Translations under genes and position numbers: made by a program
The notes under the pieces: generated by a model
Told to the model about the DNA's origin: nothing
The model's input: the letters and a program-made list of their open reading frames with translations, nothing else
Databases searched by the model: none
Part shown: positions 35,916-49,907 of the stretch, piece by piece
Numbering within the stretch: position 1 is the first letter of the stretch
Layout: every line of letters starts with the position of its first letter
From: Lagopus muta
Lineage: Eukaryota > Chordata > Aves > Galliformes > Phasianidae
Direction: 5' to 3'
Length of the DNA: 64,000 nt
NCBI RefSeq assembly: GCF_023343835.1
Contig: NC_064434.1
Coordinates: 15,729,505 to 15,793,504, forward strand

Positions 35916-38900
35916 AAATATGTATGCAAAACATCCACATACATACATAAATGCAACACTGCTCTACATTTCCAAGTATCAAAATGGTTTAAGTATGTCA
36001 CCCTTCATGACTATATATGCTTCCACTAGAACTGCAGCGTTAATGAAATTCTGTACAATTACTGTGCTGTCTACTGCTTTTGACATGTAGAAAATAAATC
36101 TCCTAATTTGCAAGTGAAGAATCACCCCTGTAATTCTTAGTTCTCCAAATGAGAATTAAAATTACCACACTATTTCATTGGCTCAGATGTTGTAAAAGTG
36201 GAATAAATAATGCAGTAGTTACAGTTGTGTTTACTTACATTTGTAAATCTCTTGTAGGTATACAAAATTATTGAGGCTAAATTAAATTTCGCCCTTCAGT
36301 TAAGAACCTGGAACATTTGTACTTTGTAACAATGAGTATTTACCATTTTTACTGTATGTTATTCTACTTGGAAGAATGGTTTGTGATTGTTATGTCAAGA
36401 GATGAACCCTGAAGGTAGCACATAAATCTTATTTTAGTGTTTCTGGATGCAGCAGAAGCATTATTTTCAATACGATTATATTCTACGCGATGGGAGTAAT
36501 TTAATTTTATACATTCTTTCTAGATATCCAGAAAGATCATATCACAGAGATCCAAAGTTCACTCCTCTTTCTTAGAGACTCACTCAATTATTCCTTGCAA
36601 TATGGAGATTTTTTATATTTTTTTGAAAGATCTGAAATTCCAACCTTTCAACATTTGCTTTTTTAAAAAAGTTTTATTTATTTATTTATTCATCTATCTA
36701 TAAATTTATTTTCACAGATGAAATGAGCGCTCGTAAAAACTGTTGAATTTCTCAAAAAATAAAATATAGTTAGACAATGCCTTCCTGATCCGAAAGATTC
36801 AGGGTTAACTCCACATTCCAAAGACGGAAAACTTAAAGGGCAATTGAAACTATTGAAATCTTACATCTTTCTTCTGAGCTTAGGATACCTTAGGTATTAA
36901 TTAGGGAACTTCAATTACATTTCTGAAATTAGTCATAGTGAGCTGGATGTTTTTTCTCTTCTGAATATTTAATTACATGACATCAAACACTTGTAGAAGA
37001 TGGGATAAAAGGCCTTGGCCCTAAAGAAAAACACTTTTCTGCTATGAGACTCTCATGCAGGTCTTTGCTTTGAATCAAGTGGATGTGAACTTTCTGCATT
37101 CCAGATGAATGCCCATTGTGATTTCTGCTTGTTTGTCTCTCCAGAAATTGGGATCTGGATGTGAGGTATATTCATGATAAAAGAAATCATTTATGATAAC
37201 ACAAAAATGTCTTGAATTAAAACACATTTTCCAGTTAGCAAATATATAACAAATAGCAAGCAGAAAAAATATTTCTGAGTTATACTAATCATTCGCTGTT
37301 TTGAGAGAGTATAAAAGCATACATTAAAATAATAGCTCTCTGCTCAAAAGAGAAGATAGAAAGCACCAAAAGGGCATATTATCTCTCTTTTACAAATAGA
37401 GAATGGAGATTTGAGAAAGTGCAATTAAGCTAGATGAGCAAAACACAGTCTTTGGTAGAAACTGACATTCACTCCCATTATTGTATACCACATTTTTCTG
37501 TTACAAGTCCAAGGTTGTTCCTTATAGTAAATTTGTGTAGATCTCTTGCAACTGGCTTACTCTAGCCTGCATTCTGGATAAAGATTAAAGAAATATATGC
37601 TAGTTACAAAATAAACAATAAATAAAATAAATAAAATGATTTATCCACACAGCAAATTATGTTTAGGTGTATTTTTTGTTTGTTTCTTTGTTTTGTGGAC
37701 ATAAAAGGATAGAGTCCAAGGAATTACACCAACTTTAAATCCACTCCTCAGTTTTATTTTTACAAATTCTTCTTGTCATAACATTTTGTTCCAGACTAGT
37801 ATTCACATTGGCATCTGACCTCAGTCTGTTGCAAACGTCTTTAGAAATAAAGAGAAAAGGAAAAAGCAAGTGCAGAACTGAACCTGAAAAAGTACTTTGA
37901 AGAGAATATCACCAAAGTCTCCTGCAAGAAATGAAGCATTCTGAATGGTTTCTCATTCCTCTTCAGAGGGTCTGTGGGAATTATCTAAGGTTTATGCATG
38001 CTGCCTCTGTATCTTCTGTAACAGTTTGAGAGACTTTATGATGTGAAAATTTAAAAGAAAATATCTGTCTTCTTGCAAACATTTTTCCCATTTCCCAACT
38101 GTCTTGTTATTTCAAGTGAACACTCAGCAGTACACACAGTTGCATATAAATTCCTGTTCTTATACTGGTGCATTCAACTGAATAAGCCTTGTTACACTGC
38201 AAACAACATTCAAATTTGGGGGATACAATGAAGATGATTTTTTTTCATTATTCTTCTTAACGAGAAACTCATAAAATCTAGTTTTTCCATTTTTGTATTA
38301 CACAGATAATAGGCCAAACATTTTTCAGTAAAGCAGATTTTCATATTTAATGGGCATTTAGTGATGTCAACAAACTTCCAACTGGCTTCTCTCAGAAATC
38401 TGACTGGTCTCTTTCCAGTATACTTTTGCCTATAGATGTCTTTCTATGGGGGCTGCCCTGGGTTAAAGACTTTGTAGTTTCCTGCATCAGTATCCCCAGG
38501 CATCTTTGGCATTGAGACCACTCAAGGCTTGCTTATCCCAAGGCTTCTGATGGTCTCACAGCAGCAAAGGCTGTATGTGAGCAGCAAAGGCCCCGTATTG
38601 TACACATTAACAGGATTTAGCTTTAAGCACTTATGTTTGATACCTAAATCAGAAACTCTCCTTATTCTTTAACTGAAGGAGACAGTGATCCAGCTAGCAG
38701 CTGAAATCTCAGCTGGATCAGATCTCTAGTGATGAACTTAAGTATCAAAACATACACATTAACATCTACACTGAGATTTCTTATGTCTGTACCCAAAATT
38801 TTGTATTCTATTTTCTGAAATAAATACCTTTTTTTTTTTCCCAGAAAATCCAATAGAACAAAAAATGTTATGCTTTTTTCTTTCCATTTTTCAGACCTAA

Positions 38901-41113
38901 AGAGATTAAAGCATTTAATCTCATTTCTCAAAGACAGGGACACATCTATGCCATCCCTCTGTGCACAGGAGAGATGGATACTACTGTTCACTACTTAAAG
39001 GCAGCACACGCCTAAAATCCAAGTAAGGGGGTAGTGACAATGGCCTCTGTTTCTCTTTCCAGTTTGTTCCTTCTCCTTGCTGTACTTTGGGGTGGATCAA
39101 GAAGCCTAAGGGAATTATGAAAGGAACCATCTCTCTATTTCCCTGAACAGCTGGAAGAGCTTTAAAAGAACATAGGTTTCTGATTGATTTCTCTTGTTGC
39201 TGACACCTTGGATATTTGATTCAAATAAGTCATCCAAACTAAACAAGCACAGAACTTCAGGCCCTGAGTACTGATTTTGATCTGTGGTTTGCAGATGTCC
39301 AGAACTGAAGGGTAATTTGGGCTTGGCCATAACACAGTTAGACTGCAAAGTCTAGAAATGTGACCATAAATCTTGGGTTTCCTCCTTTTTGCAGAATTTT
39401 GAGGGATAGCAAACCACAGACACCACATAAACTGTCACATTATAGAGTTCTGGTCCTTCTACTCAGTCTTAAATGAAAGAGATTAAAAAACAGAGGCACA
39501 ATAATGAACACTCAGTCTTCTAAGTATGTTTTTTATTCTTCATTCTATATATTCATTAGTAAACAAAAACAAACCAAAAAATGCTGATGTGTGTATTTAC
39601 CTGACATTTAACATACTGCAGTAAATACTGCAATATCATGTTTTCTCCAAGTTTAACGGGTACCTATTATCTTTAATCAATGTCTTACCAATTTCCATTC
39701 TTAAAGTCAGCCTCCCTGGTCTAGTTTTGCTCATTTTTGTGCTACATCATCAATGCAAAGCAGCTGCAAAACTGGATAAGTTGCAAGTCTGCTCAAGTAC
39801 ATAGCTGTTTTCCATATATAGCATAGCTTGAACTATCTGGAAAGCAGCTAGATATGACCCATTTGCTTTTTGTTGCTGTATTGCATTGACCATACAGTCC
39901 CTGCTTAGGCACTGGAGAGAGAAGTATGAGCTAGAATAATTCAAATAAAATGCCTGAAATCCCTTTTCTTGAGAGCTTGGCCAAAGCACGCCTAAGAAAT
40001 CAATCTATAATTTAAAAAATAAGGAAAACTCTGGAACAGGACTCCTTTATAGTTTAAATATTATGCTGGTTTGGATTTTGGCAACCTTTGGGATTTCTTC
40101 TATCACTCAGTGATAGCCCACTAGTTGAATAAGTATTTAGCCACATTGTGGTCCGATACTTTATTTTCCACAAAATTTTTGTGTGACTTATGGTTCTCAT
40201 TTGAACATGTTTCCATATTTTCACAAGTTGTTGATTATTTTCTTTCCTCTTTTGTCAGTAGTATTTAATGTATGTATTTTATGAGTTATTTTTTTGTTTT
40301 CTTTTGATCTATATTTTGTTTTTAAATGAATATCATTTTGATTCAGCAAATTTCCAGTACTGTGGGCAGATTTCCTAGCTCCTTTTGATGTTTGAGAAAT
40401 AAAGGTGATGCTTTGAAGAAAGATCTTTTAGATTGATTACTAGTCTCCACCTTTCATAGAATATCTTCTTATAGTTAGACTTCATAGCTATTTCTGATTT
40501 TTGTCTGAGTATATCACACCATATTGTCATTTAATGACATACTTTTTTCTTCCACCATTTCTTGTTTTAGAATGTATTTTTACTAATGAGTTTGTTTAGA
40601 ATTAATTTGGGAATTATAATTTATTTTTATTTGAAGGAAATGTTTTGTTTGCTTACTGGTATCTAGCTTTTCCACAGAAGTGATCCAAAGTCCTGTCTCT
40701 GATTAAAATATGCAATTGTATTATAGTTATTTCTTCTTTAGAAGTTTAGAAGAATGAATCCAATATTCATTTTGGATCTCCTGTTGCATTTGGTTTCCAA
40801 TTTTGGTTTGCTTTGTTGAGTTTGGAAAGTTAATTTGAATATGTCTCATATAAAGCACTCAGAGTATTTAGGGATAAATTCTGGCTCTGCTGAGGCTGCT
40901 GAGTCTAATTGAACTCTTGCAGTGCAAGTTTTCACTCTTGCCATGTACCACATTTTGATATCCATCTTAGAAGGAAGTGAATTACATTCTGGAAATGCTT
41001 CTTTCCCTATTGTAGATAGGAAGATAAGGTGAGGTGAACTCATTCAAAGTAACTGAGTCATCTATCTTTTCGTTGCACTACAGATATATGAAATATATAT
41101 AAAAACAAAGCCC
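35916..41113. other. Long AT-rich unique stretch, no gene recognised
   Basis: About 5 kb with no transposon or gene recognised. Minor: (TTTA)n at 36680-36705, (AAAT)n at 37615-37640, and a small GAGCAGCAAAGG duplication near 38570-38590. Minus frames of about 80-110 codons (38662-38991, 39115-39428) show no domains. Confidence 0.5.
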
Positions 41114-41445
41114 TAGAAATCTCCAACCCCCCATTTTATACTAGACCAGGTTGCCCAGGGCCCCATCCAACCTGGCCTTGAGCATCTCTAGGGATAGGGC
41201 ATCCACAACCTCTCTGGGCAGACTGTTCCAGCACCTCACCACTCTCATAGTAAAAAACTTCCACCTGACATCCAACCTAAATCTTCCTTCCCTCAACTTA
41301 AAACCATTTCCCCTTGTTCTGCTGTTATCAATCCTATCAAAGAGTTGATTCCCCTCCTGTTTATAGGCTCCCTTTAGGCACTGAAAGGCTGCCAGTAGGT
41401 CACCCTGCAGCCTTCTCTTCTCCACGCTGAACAAGCCCAAGGCCT
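41114..41445 (-). mobile_element. CR1 LINE 3' portion lacking its octamer tail
   Basis: The minus strand encodes MGLFSVEKRRLQGDLLAAFQ, RGNGFKLREGRFRLDVRWKF and LPREVVDALSLEMLKARLDG (99-codon frame 41141-41440). Plus strand CAGGTTGCCCAGGGCCCCAT and TCCAACCTGGCCTTGAGCAT are typical of this subfamily. The tail and final 3' segment are missing beyond AAATCTCCAACCCCCCAT. Confidence 0.92.
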
Positions 41446-41601
41446 AGGGCTTGCAGTTAATATACATATATAGAGAGGGAAAACCACATATCTTTTCTAG
41501 GATATACCACAAATGTATCGGTCCTACGCAAAATAAAGGAGTTGAAGAAAAAGAAAAGAGAAGGTCACAGGTGACTTAAACAAGAAGAAATAATCTTTCA
41601 A
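41446..41601. other. Spacer between two opposed CR1 fragments
   Basis: About 155 bases of unique A-rich sequence between the 5' break of the minus-strand CR1 and the start of the plus-strand CR1 piece. Confidence 0.5.
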
Positions 41602-41735
41602 GACCAGCTTCAATGCAGCCATTAGCAACCTGATCAAGTGGCTGACAGCACTGCCCGTGGCAGGGGATTGGTATTGGGTGGACTTTAAATGACCTTTCCA
41701 ACCCAGCCATTCTGTGATCCTTTATGATCTTTAGA
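41602..41735 (+). mobile_element. CR1 LINE 3' terminus
   Basis: GACCAGCTTCAATGCAGCCA, GCACTGCCCGTGGCAGGGGA, GGTGGACTTTAAATGACCTT, TCCAACCCAGCCATTCTGTG: the final CR1 segment with a short tail, opposite in strand to the piece at 41114-41445. Confidence 0.87.
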
Positions 41736-44700
41736 AAACATTCTGTGACCTCTTTGCATCTAACTCATTTAATTACAGATGTTAATGTACATACACAGAA
41801 AAAGTGAAATAATTCATCTTACTACACTGAAATGGAAACATGTTCCCATGAAAGGAGAACAACAGTATCTCGTTTGGCTTACACTTTAGCAACATTAATA
41901 ATGGTGAACTCCTTTAGCATTATTGTAGTATATTACAATCCAGTAGGAATTCTACTGTAATTAAGCTAATTTCACTCATTTTTTCCTTTCCATTGACATT
42001 TCTTTTTCTTTTCTTTCTGGTCTGCATACAGCATGCATTATACATTCATTAGAAATATATGTAATATATTTTATATAAAATTTTAAATGGAGAATCAAAG
42101 AACTTTGAAACTAAGGGGAAATTGTCTCTATTGGCTGGCAATGACATTTCAAATTTGACTATGTTCTAACTCTTCCCAAGGCATATTGATGTCTTAATTA
42201 GAATTCTGTCCAGCATTCTAGTGACTAAAGAAAATTAGATTCATCCTTGTCTAGACAAAGAACAAGAGCATCTTTGTTCCTGTTTGATATTTACTAGGAT
42301 GTCTCAGAAGCAAACTGTCCATGTACCACTTCTGAAATACTGTTCTTTAAGGTGTTATCTCTGTCATCATGGTATGCTTACCTGCCTTTCACCACTCATT
42401 TCCCAGAAAGTTGTATTTCTATGATCCCATGCCTTACCTTCATGCAATGTAAACGCACATCACACTTCACATATCTACCTAAATTCCATCTTTGGTTTTG
42501 TGTACATAGAAATAGAGTGCTATGGTAGGTTAAACAGCCTTTTTGGTTAGAAATGCTTTCTCTGATATGGTTGGTACAATCCTTGAGACCCCCATGTTAC
42601 TAGAGATTTGGCAGTGTGGGAATCAGTATTCTAGCTGCTGAAATCTTGGTGAATGGTAACTTACAGTAACAATTTTGAAATTCTTCTGAATATGAAATGC
42701 AGCTATCCAGCAGAGATAATAAATCCCTGAATTAAAGACCCATCAGCCTCCCAGGATGAAATATTCTGTGTCCTGGAGATGACAAAATGAAACTTATTCA
42801 AGATCTAATGGTAACGAAAAAAAGTTCAGAATCAAAACTTTCTGATAGGTCTTGTATTTTATCTCGGGAGTGTCAGCTGACATGGAAAAGAATAAACACC
42901 TGTTACACAGTGAATACTGACAACGAAGTAAATTTCTGGAAGCAATTACTAACCAAATAGCTCTGTTTTGAAATCTAGGTGATTCGGCTGTAGTTATGAA
43001 CTGCACCAGAAATAAAGAAATCCCCAAGCTGTAGCAGCACACTGGAAAGCAGAATTCTGTTTTGATAAAGGAATGTGTCTCAACCATTTCATTCTGAGAG
43101 ACCTAGGGAGCAGAACAGTATCCATTCCATGGATAATGATGCAGAAATGGAAAGGAAAAGCCACCTCCCCATGGGAAGGATAGAGTGGAATTCTTATTTT
43201 GGTCCATGAAAAGCTTTCTGTGCTGTATTTTTCAATGATAACAGAAAGGGTGAGGTTTAGATCACAGATGTCTGCATCAACAAAGTTTTCTGTAGTACTG
43301 ATGGAGATGTAGTCAACATAGTGAACAGGATCAACAGTACAGCTGCCCAAATTCCTACTGTAGGATCCCTAGCCTTACATTAACCGAACTCTCCTGTAGA
43401 CACTGACTCCAGTTTAGTAGTTGGAAAAGGTGAGTGCCTTGTATAGAAATGTGCTTGAGTTGAGGTATCTGCTTGAGTTGAGTATGCTTCCCAGGTAGTT
43501 ACAAATCACTGAATAAAGAATGGGCTTTGACTTCTCCCTTAGTCAGCAGGCAGAAAGGCAAAAGTGCATATACTGTAAGAAGGATTGGTGCACATCTAAG
43601 AACTCATTTCTGGAAGCTGGGCAGGATGCCAGCATTTAGCTGCCTAAACCTGAAGAACAGAAAAAAAACTTGGAAAGAAACAGCCTCTTTCTCTCTCCGT
43701 ACAGTCTCTATTGGAAAATAAACGTTGTTTTGCTATTAGAGGAATTCAGATTCTTGCATTGTATTTTACATAGGATTTAGGAAAACTGTTCTATCCTATG
43801 GACAAACTTAGACTGTATTCACAATCTTTTGAAAAAGTTTCACTGCATATCCAACTTATTTTTCTTGTTTTACAGTTGTGCACACAAAAATTAAACAAAA
43901 TAATTCTGTAAAAGAACAGTTTGTGTTTATGTTGGTAATGGTGATATATTTCTGAGTCAGAAATCTTATCATTACATATTTGCAGTACAGCTGTGAAGGG
44001 TTACCTCTGCTACAAGCCAGGTACCCAGTAATCTGGAAGCTGTTCAAGCAGAATGAAAGGAGCAAAGATCTTGCCATATGACTAGTAGGCAAAAAAGGTC
44101 AGGAATTATTTCAGCATTAAAATTGAACTTTTGAAGATGTGTGCCAATGAAAACTTAAATTTGATAGATTTTTTAAATGTTTCTGGAAGATAAGAAGCAG
44201 AAGGATTTGATGTGCCTGTAAGGACAATAAAGCAATACCTTATTCTAACAGAGGTGGTAGGAAATACTGTTCCTGTGATTCATGCTGGTGCAACGTGTAT
44301 ACCATTTGCTCCATTTCCTCTATGTACTTGAAAAAGTAATTGTTTGAAAGTGCCATTTGAATTTAGTAGCAATTTTGATTTCACTGACTTCAAAACAGAA
44401 CAAAACATAGAAGCATAAATGAAAATGCTTCTTAAGGCAATGTGTGAAACTTATCAGATAGTATAACCTACTAAAAAGTCTCCTCCACCTACTGAGGCTC
44501 ACACTTTTTAAAACTCATAGATTTTGTTGTTGTTGTATTTACTGTCCCTAGCCCCCTAAATATGCTGAGTCTTGTGTACTATCTTCACTGGAATAAGAGT
44601 TCCTCCACCTTACCACTTCTCACTTTTATGCTTTGTTTCTCAGTGTTTCAGGCAGGTAATTCCAGGTGAGCAATGAGCTCATGGGAAAGCAAAATACACA

Positions 44701-45047
44701 GAAACAAGCGGGCAAAAAAAAGGAACTGCTAACAGTTATGTCAGTTTATCCTAATGCAATGATTTCATGAGAAGAAAACAAATGAAGCTTGACTCCTATA
44801 GCTTTGAGTCTTATGGCTGTTTTCTATTGTCCAGAATGGTTGAAAACATGAGAAAGATTTTCCTTTAATGAAGGTATTTGTAATATCTCTTGCTTGTGTT
44901 TGTTTTCTGCCTTCATATGACAGTCTTTTTCTCTCAGTTAGGAACAGCAGCAGAATATTTTCCTTTTACCTGGGCATTTTTCATGATGTGTAAGAAGTTA
45001 ACATTTGTGAGCATTCAACCTTCTGTCAGCAACTGTTTAAACTGAAT
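41736..45047. other. AT-rich unique sequence, no gene recognised
   Basis: No gene or transposon recognised. A direct repeat of TGCTTGAGTTGAG occurs twice at 43451-43482. Minus frames at 42794-43350 overlap each other in different phases and have no domain. Confidence 0.5.
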
Positions 45048-45118
45048 GATCTAGGGGGTTGGACTCAATGATCTCTGGAGGTCCCTTCCAACCCCTACAA
45101 TTCTGTGATTCTGTGATC
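45048..45118 (+). mobile_element. CR1 LINE 3' terminus, short
   Basis: CTAGGGGGTTGGACTCAATG, GAGGTCCCTTCCAACCCCTA, then ATTCTGTGATTCTGTGAT. The clean octamer tail suggests a fairly young insertion, but only about 70 bases remain. Confidence 0.92.
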
Positions 45119-47890
45119 GCTTCCAAGAGTGAGGACATGTAGTCAAGCAGACACATATATTCATGCACACAAGCAACCGAATGAACTGATTAAAGACATG
45201 AAATATAAAACAATACTGTTTATGAAAAGCAAAACAAAAAATGAATCCAAGCAAACAAAAAACTCACTAAAAACCCACAGTGTAATGCACGAAGATCTCA
45301 GGCAACATATATAAAGAAAGCAATAATTCTTACAGAGGGTTATATATTACAAACTTTGGACAAATTCCCATACAGAATACCTATGAAAAACCTACTGTAC
45401 TAAAACATATACCAAACAAACAACTTTCTCCCCAGACATTAAGACTTCAAAACCAACCGGATCAGAAACTTTTACTTTCAGGTTCTAATGTAAATAAAAT
45501 TGAAGTACAACGCTTTACTGCTCTCAAAAATGGGGAAAAAAAAAATAACAAAATTAAGAAGCATCAGATCTGAGTGTTAAAAAGTAAGGGAATAGTTGAA
45601 AAATAGTATAAATTCTGCATGGAATAGCCAACTGTGACAGAAAGACATGACAAGCACATTCATCAAAGTGAAATATAAGAAACCAAGGAGGAACAAGAAT
45701 GTTTTAGGCTTCATAAACAGCAATAATTGGATTTAAAGTAAGCAAGGGGAAATGTAGTGATGAGTGCCCATATGCAGTTCTGAAGAACAAATTCTAGTGG
45801 ACTGTGCAATAATCTCCTCTTGAGGCAATGAGTTTAATATCCAGCTGATTTGCAAAGATCCTTTCCAAAATTACTAAGATGATAGTGCAGGAATGAAATA
45901 ACCTGAAAATGATTCCATTGAATGCATAAGCTGCTTAAATAAGGCAAAGTGCCTGAAAACATGCCATAGGGAACAATGCTGCAATCTAATATATTAGGGG
46001 AAGGATTGGAATGGTAAAGACTATTTTCCAGCAATCATTTCTTTATTTTACAGTATTAGTAAAAAATTAGCATTTCAAGTAAGATGTATGAATAAAAACA
46101 TTTTTTTTGTCCAAGAGATATAATTTAGGATAATTGTTGCCTTTCCATATACAGTGTTAAAGTAAATAGGGAGATTTCCACAGGTTTGCAATTACAACCA
46201 AACTGTACACACGGAGTGATATAAGTCAGTTACTAGTATAACAATGGCGTTAAGTCTTTGTACATAAATATCCCAGAGCTGGTTCTGTGCTTGCCCATTT
46301 CCAAAAGCTTCATTACTTTACAAGGATTAAGGGCTCTTTGTTGTCCTGGTGTCAGAGAGAGGCTGAAAGACCATTCTGCCCTTCAAGTATCACAAGGAAG
46401 CTTTCATCTGGTGTAAAATTGATTATATTAATCTCCAAAATTCTCCTGTAATTATCTCTAGATGAGATATTCAGATTGAAGGGAGCCTGTACCAGAGCAT
46501 TGTGTAACTCAAGGAAATTTACATTCACGATGCAAACACAGGGAGAACCTTGAGCTGTTCAGCAGCATGTTGGAGCTTACCTGGTGTAACACTCATCTCA
46601 GCAGTGGCAGTCCCAAACCAAGCCCTGTGCTATGGCCTAAAGTGCCAGGTAGAAATTGCTATCAAGAAACGTCCTGCTACTATTTCATTAGAAGTTTAAC
46701 TAAATGGTCTTGGACAAATTCTAATCACCAAAATTAGAGAATATTTTCTTCCTTTACCAGGATGGTGTAAGGCCTAATTAACTGATGTGTATGAGATGCT
46801 TTACAATAATGAATACTATAAAATGTTTACATGAAAAAAGTTTTAAATAAACAATCATGCATTTCTACAAATCAGTGTTAGATCTTGGCATACATTATAA
46901 GATCCAAAGCAATGTATCCTTGATACTGTTCCAGCTGCTCCCTCTGTGATTTTATGTTATTTGCTCATCTTAACTTGAAACCTTATAAATAACATATATT
47001 CCAGTAAGTATAATATATTCTCAGCTGTCAGATTAACCTTTTTTTTTCTTCTTTTACTTTTCTCAGCAACTGTAATTCTGATTGCCTGAATGCCTACATG
47101 CAATTCTAGATGAGACTAGTTACTGATTGCCACTGGTGGCAAGCATACTGCATGCTAACAGCCCATTTTCATCAGATCACTAATGTAAGAATCCCTTATT
47201 CAGAAGGAGTCCTTTTGTCTAATTGGAAACAAAAGAATCAATTTGGAGGAGGTTTCTCAGGATAGTACCATTAGATGGAAATGATACCACATGTATCCTG
47301 ATACCAGTACCAAAGGTATTTGGCAATGCGCTCATGAAATCAAAAGTGGAGGTGAATATTTTTCACTTAAAAAAGATCTTATAAAAATGACTTGAGCAAG
47401 TTAATGAGTCTTCCAGTCAGTAAGGTAGCCTGCCTCTTGCAGAATTAAAATGTTTAGCTAATAAGCACAGTACTGCGTAAAACATGTATAACGTTCACTT
47501 TTACAAGGAGGAAATGGAACCATAGAATCTTCAAAAGGCTACAGCATACATACGTCTTCAAAGTGATTGTGCTTTGTTGTATTTTTTGGGTTTTTTTTTT
47601 AGTGTAAAACAATTTTCTGATTAATCTATAAAACAATAAATGAATACTTAAGACTTTGGATTGTGCTTTGAAACTCAGTCATCAAATGTCCTAAATAGTA
47701 AATTAGCACCCACTACACATTCTTAAGATGAAAACCTGTAATTCCTTGTAGAGGTATCTTTGCTCTGTCAAACTAAATGTCCTTTCTGTGATGATGATTA
47801 GGTGGAAAATTCATTGTCCAGGTGCTGAGTTCTGCTTGCTAAAAAAATTAAGCAAATCACTAAGCTGCTGCTGCTATTGTAGTTTAATCA
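45119..47890. other. AT-rich unique sequence, no gene recognised
   Basis: No gene or repeat family recognised. Confidence 0.5.
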
Positions 47891-48358
47891 TTGGTTTTCT
47901 CAGTAACTGACAAGCCTGTTTTCCTTCAAATGGCAGCAGCAGTGGCTTGCTTTCTTTGTGCTTCCATAAGGCTTAATTGTTCTCATGTTCTGACAATCGT
48001 AAGAAACCTACATGACACAGCTTGGATTGAACAATTCAGGGTGCTCTCTCATTTTTATAGTGACACGGGTAGCAATAATATTAGCAAAGTCACTGCATGC
48101 AGCAGCCAGAATTTTAAGTCTGTACTGTGTGTATTGAAACAGAAAATTTGTTTTAAACAGGTATTTTGCTGCTTGGAAAATACCATGTGGGAGGCAAATA
48201 CTTTTGAGTTGGAAATTCCAGTGTGGAATCAGGAAATTTCAGATGACAGTAGCAAATCTTTTCTCTCAGAGAACCACTGGTTGATATCATGTCACACATT
48301 CATGGCTTCTCAACATTTCATGATGCCAAAAAAAAAACCAAATTTCTTCCAGCTGTGA
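47891..48358 (+). other. Uncharacterised 155-codon open frame
   Basis: Among the longest frames in the window that are neither CR1-derived nor low complexity. The predicted peptide is cysteine-rich (for example FKSVLCVLKQKICFKQVFCC) and matches no family I know. There is no clear promoter, splice context or poly(A) site. An overlapping frame (48289-48597) runs in another phase into the transposon-like end at 48496. Probably chance or a remnant of a mobile element. Confidence 0.18.
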
Positions 48359-48495
48359 AAAATATCACGTGGGCAATTTGCAGGAGGACAGTTCTTACAG
48401 TATTCAAAATGGTAGATTCTGATTCTTTAGAGGATGTAAAACACAAAAATATCCCACAAATAGTGAGTTTTCAGTATAATACTTCATGCTCTACA

Positions 48496-48655
48496 CTTGG
48501 GTGTCCAACATTTTGGCTTGCCTGGGTCACACTGAGTGAAGAGGAATTGTGTTGGACCGCATATAAAATCTGCAGTGTAGTTAACATATGTAAGTAACAA
48601 TACTTTTTATTTTTAAATATTTTTTATTAAAATATATTTTTAAAAAAGAGATCAA
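48496..48655 (+). mobile_element. Possible hAT/Charlie-type DNA transposon end
   Basis: ACTTGGGTGTCCAACATTTT, GGCTTGCCTGGGTCACACTG, GAGGAATTGTGTTGGACCGC, ATATAAAATCTGCAG: this order (GGGTGTCCAA, TTTTGGCTT, CTGGGCCACA, GAAGAATTGT, TTGGGCC, CACATAAAAT) recalls the terminal region of DNA transposons seen in amniote genomes, probably hAT-Charlie. An A/T-rich stretch follows. The matching inverted end was not found, so this would be one end only. Assigned from memory. Confidence 0.35.
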
Positions 48656-49907
48656 TGAAAACATAGAACTGGTAGTTTGGACATATGTTCTAATATGTTC
48701 TAATGGAAAACTTAGACAAGAAGTTCCATCAACAGCACAGAGTGGACTCTGCCTCTTCTTCACAGCGCTTGGACTGAAGTTTAATATGAGCTGGCAGGAG
48801 ATGAGAGCTACAAACAATTCAGATTCTCTGTGGAAAAAAAGAAAATGAGTTTGGTGATATGTTATGCCCTATGATCATCTAGGATTATATTTACATATCT
48901 ACAGCACTTGCCTGGATACAGCCGTATGTGCTTAAGTGGTTTGTTTCCTAGGAATGAAAGGAAGACAGAGGCAGACTGATACCAGTAAGTATTTGCAAGG
49001 AAGTCTCAATATGTATGTAGGCTCCTGTGTTTGTGCAGCCAGTCCTAAATACTGCCTTCTCAATCTCTCCATTTTAAATATGCAAACTAGGAACAATAGC
49101 ATTTAACTTCAGGAACTGTGTAAGATTTAATTAAAAGTTATCTCAAATTTGTTTGAAAATATAAAAAGTGCTTAAACACTGCCTAACAGAAAACTTACAG
49201 GGATAAATGGATTACAGCCAAAAAAGAAAAAAAGAATTATTTTTTTTCTAACAAGGTATAGTTAAGGAATATCATTCCAGTTTCCAAAATTAAAGAAGGT
49301 ATTTTGTGTGTGGGAGGGGAGGGGAGGTGGCATGAAAGGCAATCTGCTTCTCTCCTAGTCAGTCTCCCTCAATAACTTTCAGTGTGTTATTTGATTGGTT
49401 GGAGCTTATGGAATCAAAACCCAAACTAAAACTTTAGTAGAACCATAAGTTTTTATTGAATTACTTAGAGAACAGCACAGTTGTTGGACTGTCCAACTAA
49501 ATTACATAGTAGAAATGCATTTGATAGGAATTCAAATTCTGTAGGATAGTAAGAAAGTAAACAAAATGAAAAGTTTAGTAGGTTCTTGTTGTTATTTGTT
49601 TATGATACGTATTATTTTCTTTGTCTGTTCACAGTGACAGGTTGTTGTTAGTTTGTTAATAGTGTGTTATCCTTCCTAGTGCTCTGTTCCCTGTGTTACA
49701 TCTATTCTGAATGTCTGCACTCCTCTTGTCAAAATAATCTCAGTGGAATCACTGCAATCAATTTTTCTACGTATATATTGCCATATACCACTTGCCAGTT
49801 GTTTGTTTGCTTGTTTTGATGGAATATGCAAAGATCAGAACATAATAGAAGGTGCCAAACAGTATTTGTCCTTTTATTCCTACACTGCTCAAATATTGTT
49901 TCACTGA
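48656..49907. other. AT-rich unique sequence, no gene recognised
   Basis: A G-rich patch (GGGAGGGGAGGGGAGG) lies at 49313-49328. No gene or repeat family recognised. Confidence 0.5.
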
